Position numbers and translations under genes: made by a program. This document shows, in pieces, positions 1 to 5,667 of a stretch of 6,739 nt of DNA; the stretch's first letter is position 1, and each line of letters opens with the position of its first letter. The notes under the pieces are model-generated. The model was not told the DNA's origin. It worked only from the letters and a program-made list of their open reading frames with translations, and ran no database searches. The stretch is from Rhodospirillales bacterium (GTDB taxonomy: Bacteria; Pseudomonadota; Alphaproteobacteria; Rhodospirillales; Casp-alpha2). The stretch is taken from positions 1 to 6,739 of the forward strand of contig JABJOR010000040.1 in NCBI GenBank assembly GCA_018664265.1. The letters are read 5' to 3'.

Positions 1-170
1 AGCATGGGAATGATTGATGATTGTGACGAAGGGAAAGAAGCGCCTTCATCGGCCATCCACTGTTCGACCTCAGGGGCGAATTTTTTTATGGAACCCCGTT
101 TATTCGGATCTTTGGCTTTACGCGTGCGTCCGGGTTTCTCGGACAAACTTTGGCTTTCAGACTTCTTCAT
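1..170 (-). CDS. Unidentified protein, N-terminal part only (runs off the left edge)
   Basis: An open frame on the minus strand starts with ATG at 170-168 and stays open to the window edge, giving 56 complete residues. The sequence GGGGAG lies 7 bases upstream (plus positions 178-183), a strong ribosome binding site that supports the start. The visible protein begins MKKSESQSLSEKPGRTRKAK. It is highly charged and basic for about 30 residues (many Lys and Arg, also Ser, no hydrophobic stretch), followed by a more ordinary segment containing FAPEVEQWMADEG. There is no signal peptide. I do not recognise the family; a basic disordered tail in front of a folded domain is all that can be said. It points away from the rest of the window and probably belongs to another transcription unit. 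The plus-strand frame across the same bases (4-201) lacks a ribosome binding site and looks like a shadow. Confidence 0.6.
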   Translation of the reverse strand, partial: MKKSESQSLSEKPGRTRKAKDPNKRGSIKKFAPEVEQWMADEGASFPSSQSSIIPM

Positions 171-177
171 TGAATTA

Positions 178-183
178 CTCCCC
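178..183 (-). promoter_or_regulatory. Ribosome binding site of the left-edge gene
   Basis: GGGGAG on the minus strand, 7 bases before the ATG at 170. It is the main evidence that the truncated left-edge frame is a real gene, because no stop codon or homology is available within the window. Confidence 0.6.
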
Positions 184-239
184 GATGTTAATTCGATGTA
201 ATATCTACGAATGATAACCGGAGGTGTCTTCTGATCTTG

Positions 240-317
240 ATGGACTATACCGGTATTCTAGCAGCTTTAGTAATCATGTTTCAGCCCATACAGGCTGCTG
301 TATCTCCTCACATATAA
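240..317 (+). CDS. Possible 25-residue hydrophobic micropeptide (doubtful)
   Basis: ATG at 240 opens a 25-codon frame ending in TAA, encoding a peptide with the hydrophobic core GILAALVIMF followed by a short polar tail ending SPHI. It could be a single membrane span or a leader peptide. A strong SD-like sequence GGAGGTG lies at 220-226, but 13 bases from the ATG, which is too far for ideal use; TTG at 237 would be slightly closer. Nothing is recognisable by family. It may equally be a chance frame or the remnant of a signal peptide from a decayed gene. Low confidence. Confidence 0.15.
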   Translation: MDYTGILAALVIMFQPIQAAVSPHI

Positions 318-380
318 ATCCAGCTCTCTCACCAACTGGTATGGTCGGGAAGAAAAATGGTTCTCAAACATTGATTAAAA

Positions 381-429
381 CCCCATTTATCCCCAACAAA
401 CTTAGTATGGCACAAGTTCATTAATGGGG
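381..429. repeat. Nested inverted repeat in the leader of the HAD-IIB gene
   Basis: CCCCATT (381-387) is an exact inverted match to AATGGGG (423-429). Within the 35-base interval AACTT (399-403) pairs with AAGTT (414-418). The two stems could stack around an asymmetric internal loop of 11 and 4 bases. On the minus strand the last arm is followed by TTTT, but the loop is too large for a normal intrinsic terminator. It lies 91-139 bases before the start at 520, so it may be an operator, an untranslated-leader structure or chance. Confidence 0.3.
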
Positions 430-519
430 CAACGATAGTAGCATTTCTGGCATGGTGACATCGGGTTCGGTGCTGTAGGGTTATAGAGTTACAGGGTAAC
501 AACCAAAAATAGGCAGACG

Positions 520-1329
520 ATGAATACAAAGCTCCAACCTCTTCATACTTGGCCCCAGAGCGACGCAAAGAGTATTCGTGGGGTTCTCACCGATATCGAT
601 GGAACATTAACCTATGATGGCCGTGTGCCTGCCTCTGTCTTCGATGCTATGGAAAAATTGCAAACAGCAGGTTTGTTGGTCATTCCAATAACAGGGCGCC
701 CGGCGGGCTGGTGTGACATGATTGCCCGTTCCTGGCCCGTTGATGGTGTTGTTGGTGAAAATGGAGCGCTTTATTTTTCTCGTGACACTGAAAGCAATAC
801 CATGCGCAGAGTTTTCATCGACAGTGATGAGGTACGCGCTGAAAACCGCAGGAAGCTTGATACCATACGCGATGAAATTCTTGCGAGCATACCCGGCGCC
901 GGAATTTCATCGGACCAACCCTATCGTGTGGCTGATCTTGCCATTGATTTTTGCGAGGACGTGAAGCCTTTATCACAGGATGAAATCGACACGATCGCTT
1001 CAATATTTCACAAGCATGGTGCCACAGCCAAAGTCAGCTCTATTCACGTCAATGGCTGGTTCGGGGAATACGACAAACTTTCCATGACCAAGCGCATGAT
1101 GCGTGAACTTTATGATATGGATTTGGCATTGGACAAAAACAATTACGCCTTTGTTGGTGATTCACCCAATGACTGCCCAATGTTTGAATACTTCCCCAAT
1201 GCGATCGGTGTGGCGAACTTGCTGTCCATGCAGGATCAGTGCAGCGCCCTGCCGACCTGGATCACGACAAAACCTGAAGGAGAAGGCTTTGTCGAAGTGG
1301 CGGAAAAAATACTGTCGTCTATTAAATAA
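520..1329 (+). CDS. HAD superfamily hydrolase, subfamily IIB (Cof / sucrose-phosphatase-like)
   Basis: A predicted cytoplasmic Mg-dependent phosphatase of 269 residues, usual for the class. All four HAD motifs are visible: motif I DIDGT at 25-29 (nucleophile Asp25, acid/base Asp27), motif II ITGRP with Thr58, a motif III lysine near 186-191 (Lys186 or Lys191 in DKLSMTKR), and motif IV GDSPND at 213-218 (Asp214, Asp218). The segment GVVGENGALYF (77-87) and the large insertion between motifs II and III, about 85-185, match the C2-type cap of subfamily IIB, which acts mostly on sugar phosphates and similar small phosphate esters. The substrate cannot be read from the sequence. The ATG at 520 is the first start after an in-frame TAG at 484 and has only a weak AGG 6 bases upstream. 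The gene converges on the phn cluster and overlaps the last phnE by 8 bases at its 3' end. Joint function with the transporter is inferred from position alone. Confidence 0.88.
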   Translation: MNTKLQPLHTWPQSDAKSIRGVLTDIDGTLTYDGRVPASVFDAMEKLQTAGLLVIPITGRPAGWCDMIARSWPVDGVVGENGALYFSRDTESNTMRRVFIDSDEVRAENRRKLDTIRDEILASIPGAGISSDQPYRVADLAIDFCEDVKPLSQDEIDTIASIFHKHGATAKVSSIHVNGWFGEYDKLSMTKRMMRELYDMDLALDKNNYAFVGDSPNDCPMFEYFPNAIGVANLLSMQDQCSALPTWITTKPEGEGFVEVAEKILSSIK

Positions 1330-2137
1330 TTGCGTGGCGAACTTTTGCCGAAACCCATTCACTGATGACCACAGTGGCAATAATCACAATCAAAATAACA
1401 CTGACTTGTGTCCAGGCCAAATTATCAATTGAGCCGCTTAAGTGAATGCCGATGCCGCCTGCGCCAACGTAGCCCAGTACGGTCGATTCCCGGATATTGA
1501 TATCCCAGCGAAAGACGGAAATTCCGGCAAACGCTGGCAGGATTTGTGGAACGATTCCATAAGCCAAAGTTTGTATTCCCGAAGCACCCGTTGCCTCAAC
1601 AGCTTCAACTTGACCCGGGTCGATTTCTTCAATTGCTTCGTATAATAACTTGGCACAAAACCCGATGGATCGAAGCCCGATGGCTATGACGCCAGCAAAC
1701 ATACCAGGGCCAAGTATCGCCACCAGAATAAGAGCCCAGATTAATGAATTAATAGAACGCGATGAGACAATAATAAACAACGCAATTGGTCGTACAAACC
1801 GGACGCTGGGCGTGGTGTTACGCGCGGCACAAAAAGCCGTCGGCACAGCCAGAATTATTGCCATGATTGTCCCTAAAGTGGCGATATTAATTGTGTCCCA
1901 TACTGTACCCCATATGACGTTGGCATATTCCCATTTTGGCGGCACCATGCGCGATACGATATCAACACCTTGTCGAGGTGCGTCCCAGACAAACATCCAG
2001 ATTGTCTTACCCGACATATACTGCCAGCAAACCATAAAAATGGTGATCGCAACAAAATAACCTGCCCAGATAGAGAGCTGCTTATTGCGGTCCCGGCGTT
2101 GCCATACTTTCAGTCCGTCTTTTGTTGATACTGCCAT
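1322..2137 (-). CDS. phnE: Phosphonate-type ABC transporter permease PhnE (second copy)
   Basis: Inner-membrane permease of a PhnCDE importer, 271 residues from the chosen start. Membrane segments are visible near residues 22-40, 83-103, 116-146 and 246-262, with further hydrophobic stretches between. The cytoplasmic EAA-type coupling loop that contacts the ATPase is at about 177-200 (VEAVEATGASG then GIVPQ), followed by the PhnE hallmark RWDINIRES and GYVGAGGIG at about 210-230. The start at 2137 is preferred over an upstream ATG at 2179 because AAGGTG sits 7 bases before it and only one base separates it from the stop of the preceding phnE, which suggests coupled translation. The 2179 start would add 14 residues lying inside the upstream gene. 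It differs clearly from the first PhnE, so the two probably form a heterodimer. No terminator is seen after its TAA, and its end overlaps the convergent HAD gene. Confidence 0.93.
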   Translation of the reverse strand: MAVSTKDGLKVWQRRDRNKQLSIWAGYFVAITIFMVCWQYMSGKTIWMFVWDAPRQGVDIVSRMVPPKWEYANVIWGTVWDTINIATLGTIMAIILAVPTAFCAARNTTPSVRFVRPIALFIIVSSRSINSLIWALILVAILGPGMFAGVIAIGLRSIGFCAKLLYEAIEEIDPGQVEAVEATGASGIQTLAYGIVPQILPAFAGISVFRWDINIRESTVLGYVGAGGIGIHLSGSIDNLAWTQVSVILIVIIATVVISEWVSAKVRHAII

Positions 2138-2138
2138 C

Positions 2139-2963
2139 TTACTGCACCTTCTGACGGACGAAGCCCGATGTATATTCAACTATCATAACAATGCCAATTA
2201 TGATTAGTAAGACAGCGGCGGCAGTGTCAAATTCATACCGGTCAAAGGCTGTGTTCAGAGTGGCACCAATGCCCCCGGCTCCAACAATCCCAACCACAGC
2301 AGATTCGCGGAAATTGATGTCCAGTCGATACAAACCAAGGCCGATCATGCGGGGCATGACTTGTGGCTGAATAGCGTAATTAAGCCACTGGAACCAGCCA
2401 CTGCCCGTTGCTTTTACGGCTTCGGCCTGAACCGGGTCCATGTCTTCGATATCTTCGGCCAGTAATTTTCCATAAAACCCGATTGTAGCAATCGCCAGTG
2501 TCAGGAACCCGGCAAACGGACCAAACCCGAATAGCTTGACCATGAAAATTGCAATGATGACTTCATGAAAACTTCTGGTCAGGGCAAGAATTCCACGGCA
2601 CAACAAATAGACTGGTTTTGGTGCAAGGTTTTTGGCAGCGCCCAATCCAATTGGAATAGAAACTGCGATGCCAATAACTGTAGACGTCACGGTCATCCAG
2701 ATACTTTCATTCAATCCTGAAAGGATCTCACCCCAACTGCTGACGAAGTCTGGTGGAAAGAATCCGGAAATAAACCGTGCACCACGGGGGATGCCATCAG
2801 CGACCCGCCCCCAATTAACTTCCATGGTCCCAAAGGCCAGCGCCAGATAAATTCCCGCAGCCAGCCACAAAGCCCAACGCACCAACGGACGCTTGATCAT
2901 TGGCGGTTTTTTCCACCGCCTGGAGAGGCCGAAAGTTCCTGCTGCAAGGGTGTCAGGCGTCAT
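2139..2963 (-). CDS. phnE: Phosphonate-type ABC transporter permease PhnE (first copy)
   Basis: Inner-membrane permease of the PhnCDE importer, 274 residues. Hydrophobic segments are seen near 29-45, 87-110, 133-143, 150-164 and 246-262. The sequence [10 protein letters not shown] (129-138) and the coupling loop around 178-201 ([11 protein letters not shown], then AIQPQVMP) are typical of PhnE, as are [10 protein letters not shown] (212-221) and GIVGAGGIG (225-233). The loop is where PhnC docks. The ATG at 2963 lies inside the end of phnC, giving an 11-base overlap and likely translational coupling; the ribosome binding site is weak (AAGAGA about 10 bases upstream). An internal ATG at 2900 (residue 22) would remove a polar N-terminal extension and is a reasonable alternative. 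The second phnE follows one base after its stop. Tandem divergent phnE copies are common in alphaproteobacterial phn operons, where they are presumed to form a heterodimeric channel. Confidence 0.93.
   Translation of the reverse strand: MTPDTLAAGTFGLSRRWKKPPMIKRPLVRWALWLAAGIYLALAFGTMEVNWGRVADGIPRGARFISGFFPPDFVSSWGEILSGLNESIWMTVTSTVIGIAVSIPIGLGAAKNLAPKPVYLLCRGILALTRSFHEVIIAIFMVKLFGFGPFAGFLTLAIATIGFYGKLLAEDIEDMDPVQAEAVKATGSGWFQWLNYAIQPQVMPRMIGLGLYRLDINFRESAVVGIVGAGGIGATLNTAFDRYEFDTAAAVLLIIIGIVMIVEYTSGFVRQKVQ
2145..2150 (-). promoter_or_regulatory. Ribosome binding site deciding the start of the second phnE
   Basis: AAGGTG on the minus strand, 7 bases before ATG 2137 and lying inside the last codons of the preceding phnE. 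It supports the shorter product over the start at 2179. Confidence 0.6.
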
Positions 2964-3765
2964 TTGTCAAGATCTCTTCATCATCTAAAACGTCATCGTC
3001 ATCAACGTTTTCAATCGTCTTTTCCCAATCTTCCTCGCCATAAATTTGGGTTAAAACAGCAGGTGTCATTCCGTTGGGGGGACCATCATAAACGATTTCC
3101 CCCAATTGCAAGCCAACGATGCGCTGGGCAAACATTTGTGCCAGCATCACATCATGAATATTGATGATGGCCGAAAGCTTGCGTTCAGCACACAGCTCAC
3201 AAATCAGACGCATAATCTGGCGCGATGTTTTGGGGTCGAGCGAGGCTGTGGGCTCGTCCACCAGTAATAATTCGGGATCTTGAATCAATGCACGACAAAT
3301 ACCAACGCGCTGTCGCTGCCCACCGGAAAGCTCGTCAGCGCGTTTGTCACACATGTGATCTAGGCCAACGCGTTCCAGCAAACGAAATGCTTCGTCTATA
3401 TCGGATTGAGGAAATTTTCGAAAGTAACTGCGCCAAAACCCGACATACCACAAGCGACCAGAAAGAACATTTTCCATCACAGTCAACCGTTCTACGAGGG
3501 CGTATTCCTGAAAGATCATCCCCATGCGGCGTCTGGCTTTGCGCAAGTTTGACTGGTTCAGAGACGAAAGCTCAAGATCATTCAGGTAAACCGCGCCTGA
3601 CGTAGGCTCAACCAATCGGTTTATGCAGCGGATCAGGGTTGATTTTCCAGCACCGGACGGGCCGATTAAAGCCATAACCTGCCCATTTGGAATTTCGAGA
3701 GAGATATTGGTGAGCGCCAAATCGCCAGTTTTATATTGTTTGCTTAGTGAGTCGAGGCGCAACAT
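2953..3765 (-). CDS. phnC: Phosphonate-type ABC transporter ATPase PhnC with acidic C-terminal tail
   Basis: Cytoplasmic ATP-hydrolysing subunit of the importer, 270 residues. All ABC motifs are present: Walker [10 protein letters not shown] (35-43), Q-loop Gln86 in MIFQEY, signature LSGGQRQR (146-153), Walker B LLLVDE (166-171) with catalytic Glu171, D-loop SLD (175-177) and switch His204 in NIHDV. The NIHDVMLAQ region and [10 protein letters not shown] (104-113) resemble PhnC rather than other ABC families. The start ATG at 3765 has GGAGAG 6 bases upstream. The last 27 residues (244-270) are an unusual acidic tail containing DDDD and DDEE, with 14 Asp/Glu and one Lys; most PhnC proteins end soon after the equivalent of IYG (241-243). 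The tail sequence overlaps the start of phnE by 11 bases. It is separated from phnD by 95 bases carrying a hairpin, so it may be expressed at a lower level than phnD. Confidence 0.95.
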   Translation of the reverse strand: MLRLDSLSKQYKTGDLALTNISLEIPNGQVMALIGPSGAGKSTLIRCINRLVEPTSGAVYLNDLELSSLNQSNLRKARRRMGMIFQEYALVERLTVMENVLSGRLWYVGFWRSYFRKFPQSDIDEAFRLLERVGLDHMCDKRADELSGGQRQRVGICRALIQDPELLLVDEPTASLDPKTSRQIMRLICELCAERKLSAIINIHDVMLAQMFAQRIVGLQLGEIVYDGPPNGMTPAVLTQIYGEEDWEKTIENVDDDDVLDDEEILTNDA

Positions 3766-3771
3766 GCCGGG

Positions 3772-3777
3772 CTCTCC
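3772..3777 (-). promoter_or_regulatory. Ribosome binding site of phnC
   Basis: GGAGAG on the minus strand, 6 bases before the ATG at 3765, downstream of an AT-rich run (3784-3801). It shows that phnC can be translated independently of phnD. Confidence 0.6.
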
Positions 3778-3815
3778 GCTGTGAATTAAATTATATATAT
3801 GAAAGAATCAAACTC

Positions 3816-3844
3816 GGGGCGCCAGAGATTTCCCCCAGCGCCCC
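3816..3844 (-). terminator. Hairpin between phnD and phnC (partial terminator or mRNA stabiliser)
   Basis: GGGGCGC (3838-3844 read on the minus strand) pairs exactly with GCGCCCC (3816-3822), a 7-bp GC-rich stem with a 15-base loop, starting 17 bases after the phnD stop. It is followed on the minus strand by GAGTTTGATTCTTTC, which is U-rich but has no clean U-run, so it is a poor full terminator. Such structures after binding-protein genes commonly protect the upstream message or cause partial termination, giving more binding protein than membrane components. That role is inferred here. Confidence 0.5.
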
Positions 3845-3860
3845 AAGAATTTACAGGACA

Positions 3861-4841
3861 TTACTTACAGCTATAACTCACGCCGTTTGCAGCATCGATT
3901 TTGCGAATAACGTTCCAGTCAGATTTGTGATGAATGGAAACAAAACGGCCTTCTTTCTTGAATTCAGCCTGAAGGTCGGAGCCAGCCCATTCAAATGTGA
4001 AGAACGCAGTTTTGACTTTTGCTGCAACTTCCGGATGCAGATTATGGGCATGACCATAGCCTGTGGTCGGGAAAGTTTCAGACTTATAGATGGTCTTGTA
4101 TGAATCGGCCTTGATGACATCACGATCAATCATACGTTTCAGCACAGAGTTTGCGATTGGGGCAACTTCATAATCGCCATTGGCAATGCCGAGAATCGAG
4201 TTATCATGCTTGCCAGAAAAGTTGGTTTCGAAGTCAACATCCTTGACCAGACCAAATTCAGATTTCAACAACGCAGATGGTGCCTTGTTGCCAGAATTGG
4301 ACGTCGGGGATGTAAAGGTAAGGGTACGGCCCTTGATGTCCGCTGGTGTCATCATATCGCTGTTGGCTGGTACAATGATTTCCATTTCATAGCCGTAGGA
4401 ACCATCAGCAGATGCCATCATTGCGAACGGAACCATACCGGCGCAGTTCACAGCAACCGGGTTACCACCGGTGTTTACACCCGCAATGTGTAGGCGACCT
4501 GACCGCATGGCTTCATACTGTGCGGCGTAAGATTGCACGGGGAAAAACACAACGTTTTTACCCGTTACAGCAGCCATATGCTTGATGAAACCATCCCAGA
4601 CCTTAGCGTACACAGCCGGGTCTTCGACAGGCGTGTATGAGAAAATAATAGTGTCCGGGTTAACCCAGTCTGCCGGGTCCGTTGGAAGATCAGCAACTAG
4701 ATCATGATCGATATCACAATATTGTTTATCAAGGGTGCCTCGTTCGCATTCAGCAGCAGCATCACTTGATGTTACCATATTCATTGTCCATGCAAGGCCT
4801 ACAGCCGCCAGGACAGGCATAATAGATTTGATTTTTAACAT
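3861..4841 (-). CDS. phnD: Periplasmic phosphonate-type substrate-binding protein PhnD
   Basis: Solute-binding subunit of the importer, 326 residues including a Sec signal peptide: MLKIK, a hydrophobic core at about 8-24, then DAAA before Glu31, a likely signal-peptidase I site. Family features in order are FSYTPVEDP (67-75), QSYAAQYEAMRSGRLHIA (103-120), the oxyanion-binding Ser/Thr cluster TSPTSNSG (177-184), GKHDNSILGIANGDYEVA (210-227) with the conserved His212, and the closing NLHPEVAAKVK region (267-277). These match PhnD-type proteins that bind phosphonate, phosphite or phosphate-ester groups. The mature form has four cysteines (32, 42, 133, 325), two in a family-atypical N-terminal extension. 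The start at 4841 is chosen over ATG 4889 because TCCCT (AGGGA on the coding strand) lies 7 bases upstream and because it places the signal peptide at the N-terminus. The exact ligand cannot be read without structural alignment. Confidence 0.92.
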   Translation of the reverse strand: MLKIKSIMPVLAAVGLAWTMNMVTSSDAAAECERGTLDKQYCDIDHDLVADLPTDPADWVNPDTIIFSYTPVEDPAVYAKVWDGFIKHMAAVTGKNVVFFPVQSYAAQYEAMRSGRLHIAGVNTGGNPVAVNCAGMVPFAMMASADGSYGYEMEIIVPANSDMMTPADIKGRTLTFTSPTSNSGNKAPSALLKSEFGLVKDVDFETNFSGKHDNSILGIANGDYEVAPIANSVLKRMIDRDVIKADSYKTIYKSETFPTTGYGHAHNLHPEVAAKVKTAFFTFEWAGSDLQAEFKKEGRFVSIHHKSDWNVIRKIDAANGVSYSCK

Positions 4842-4848
4842 GATTTTT

Positions 4849-4853
4849 TCCCT
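4849..4853 (-). promoter_or_regulatory. Ribosome binding site deciding the phnD start
   Basis: AGGGA on the minus strand, 7 bases before ATG 4841. The longer frame from 4889 would begin inside the inverted repeat region and would bury the signal peptide behind 16 polar residues. Confidence 0.6.
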
Positions 4854-4872
4854 GCTTATAATTTCTGTCACG

Positions 4873-4900
4873 GTTTCCAAGGAAGTCACGATTTGGAAAC
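4873..4900. promoter_or_regulatory. Inverted repeat upstream of phnD (candidate operator or leader hairpin)
   Basis: GTTTCCAA (4873-4880) is an exact inverted match to TTGGAAAC (4893-4900), with a 12-base spacer, so the half-site centres are 20 bases apart, close to two helical turns. It ends 32 bases before the phnD start. GTCACG also occurs twice (4867-4872 and 4885-4890), 18 bases apart, interleaved with the dyad. The geometry suits a dimeric repressor or activator. In RNA it could form an 8-bp hairpin ahead of the ribosome binding site. It does not match the PhoB box. No regulator gene is in the window. Confidence 0.4.
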
Positions 4901-4937
4901 ACCAACAAGATTTTTGTTTAATTTATATAAGACTATT

Positions 4938-4955
4938 CAGACATTTAATCGTCTG
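4938..4955. repeat. Short dyad in the HAD-phnD gap
   Basis: CAGAC (4938-4942) and GTCTG (4951-4955) form a perfect 5-bp inverted repeat around 8 AT-rich bases. On the minus strand it lies just upstream of a TATAAA/TATATA stretch (4922-4929) that might be a -10 element of a phnD promoter, though no good -35 is present. It could be an activator site or a weak hairpin after the HAD gene; the stem is short enough to be chance. Confidence 0.2.
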
Positions 4956-5019
4956 TAGATTTAAAGGGTATCATTAGAATCCTTCAAAGGGCAAATAGTA
5001 ATTAGTATCAAACGATATC

Positions 5020-5667
5020 TTAAAGCAACTCGGCAATAAATAATAAATTCTCGACGGTTTGGCTGTTTTCTGGAAAAGGATTTTCGCGATCATGGGCAAC
5101 GACACCAATAAAGGGGCAATTACAAGCCATTGCCGCATGATAATCGGTCATGGCATCGCCTAAAAATAATGCATTGGTCGGATTGAAGCCGAAGCGAATC
5201 GCAACATCACGCACAATCACATCCTTCTTGTCCGGGGAGCCCCGTGTTTCGGTAAAGTAATGCGACATGCCGCGCGCATCAACAATGCGGCGTAGTTCAT
5301 CTTGCGGCGTTCCGGAAGCTACAAACAACGGTATCTTTTGATAGACTGAATCAAGCAACTCACGTGCGCCTTCAATCCAGTCACACTCAATAACTTTTGT
5401 TTCAACAATGTCCTGATATGTGCTGACAACCTCGGCTAGCGCCTGATCATCCAGATCAATCCCCAGATATTCTTTATGACAGTGCTTGATTTTCACAACT
5501 CGGGAAATACCTTCATGGGCTGCATGATAAGCCACGACAGCGTCTACAACACTATCACCGTACTGTTTATAGACTGAGCGAAAAGCCGTTGTTTTGATAT
5601 GGGTGGAGTCTGCCAGCACGCCGTCAAAATCAAAGATGATGGCCTCAAAGCGCGAACTGTTACTCAC
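5020..5667 (-). CDS. HAD superfamily hydrolase, subfamily I (beta-phosphoglucomutase / phosphoglycolate-phosphatase-like)
   Basis: Predicted cytoplasmic phosphatase or phosphosugar enzyme of 215 residues. Motif I FDFDGVLADS has nucleophile Asp13 and Asp15, motif II ASGTP has Ser118, motif III lysine is Lys147 or Lys148 in GSPDKKD, and motif IV GDAMTD (170-175) supplies Asp171 and Asp175. The helical cap between motifs I and II (about 20-95, with HEGISRVVKIKH) marks the subfamily with a C1 cap. This is not phosphonoacetaldehyde hydrolase PhnX, whose motif I is DWAGT-like. The GTG at 5667 is taken as start: GAGGG lies 8 bases upstream, it places motif I near the N-terminus as usual, and it overlaps the cupin stop in GTGAGTAA. 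ATGs at 5700 and 5739 have no ribosome binding site and would overlap the cupin by 41 and 80 bases. The substrate is unknown; coupled expression with the cupin is likely. Confidence 0.88.
   Translation of the reverse strand: MSNSSRFEAIIFDFDGVLADSTHIKTTAFRSVYKQYGDSVVDAVVAYHAAHEGISRVVKIKHCHKEYLGIDLDDQALAEVVSTYQDIVETKVIECDWIEGARELLDSVYQKIPLFVASGTPQDELRRIVDARGMSHYFTETRGSPDKKDVIVRDVAIRFGFNPTNALFLGDAMTDYHAAMACNCPFIGVVAHDRENPFPENSQTVENLLFIAELL

Larger units (their letters stand above)
171..519. other. Non-coding interval between divergent genes
   Basis: About 350 bases separate the start of the left-edge gene (minus) from the start of the HAD-IIB gene (plus), so promoters for both must lie here. 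No confident -35/-10 pair was found on either strand. What can be seen is a 10-base perfect palindrome ATACCGGTAT (247-256), a nested inverted repeat (381-429), and an SD-like GGAGGTG (220-226) preceding a tiny hydrophobic ORF. Longer frames crossing the interval (224-424 plus, 329-568 minus) have no good ribosome binding site and no recognisable protein character, and I treat them as chance. Confidence 0.6.

Noticed and set aside
329..568. 79-codon minus-strand frame before the HAD-IIB gene
   Set aside because: It overlaps the start of a well-supported gene, has no ribosome binding site, and has a composition typical of random sequence.
1650..2060. 136-codon plus-strand frame opposite the second phnE
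   Set aside because: It is the complement of a clear permease coding region, has no ribosome binding site, and its product has no recognisable features.
3225..3605. 126-codon plus-strand frame opposite phnC
   Set aside because: It is a shadow of the ABC ATPase gene, rich in Arg and without domain character.
3784..3801. TATAAT on the minus strand (3790-3795) as an internal promoter for phnC
   Set aside because: No acceptable -35 lies 16-18 bases upstream (CCCGAG is there), and the stretch is simply AT-rich.
4860..4960. PhoB box (Pho regulon operator) upstream of phnD
   Set aside because: No pair of CTGTCAT-like half-sites with 11-base periodicity was found; the repeated GTCACG copies are 18 bases apart.
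4981..4990. CCTTCAAAGG as a terminator after the HAD gene
   Set aside because: Only a 4-bp stem with a 2-base loop and no U-run on the minus strand; not a credible intrinsic terminator.
5020..5667. Phosphonatase PhnX (phosphonoacetaldehyde hydrolase)
   Set aside because: Motif I is DFDGV rather than the DWAGT type of PhnX, and the cap resembles beta-phosphoglucomutase-like HADs; no PhnW aminotransferase is nearby.
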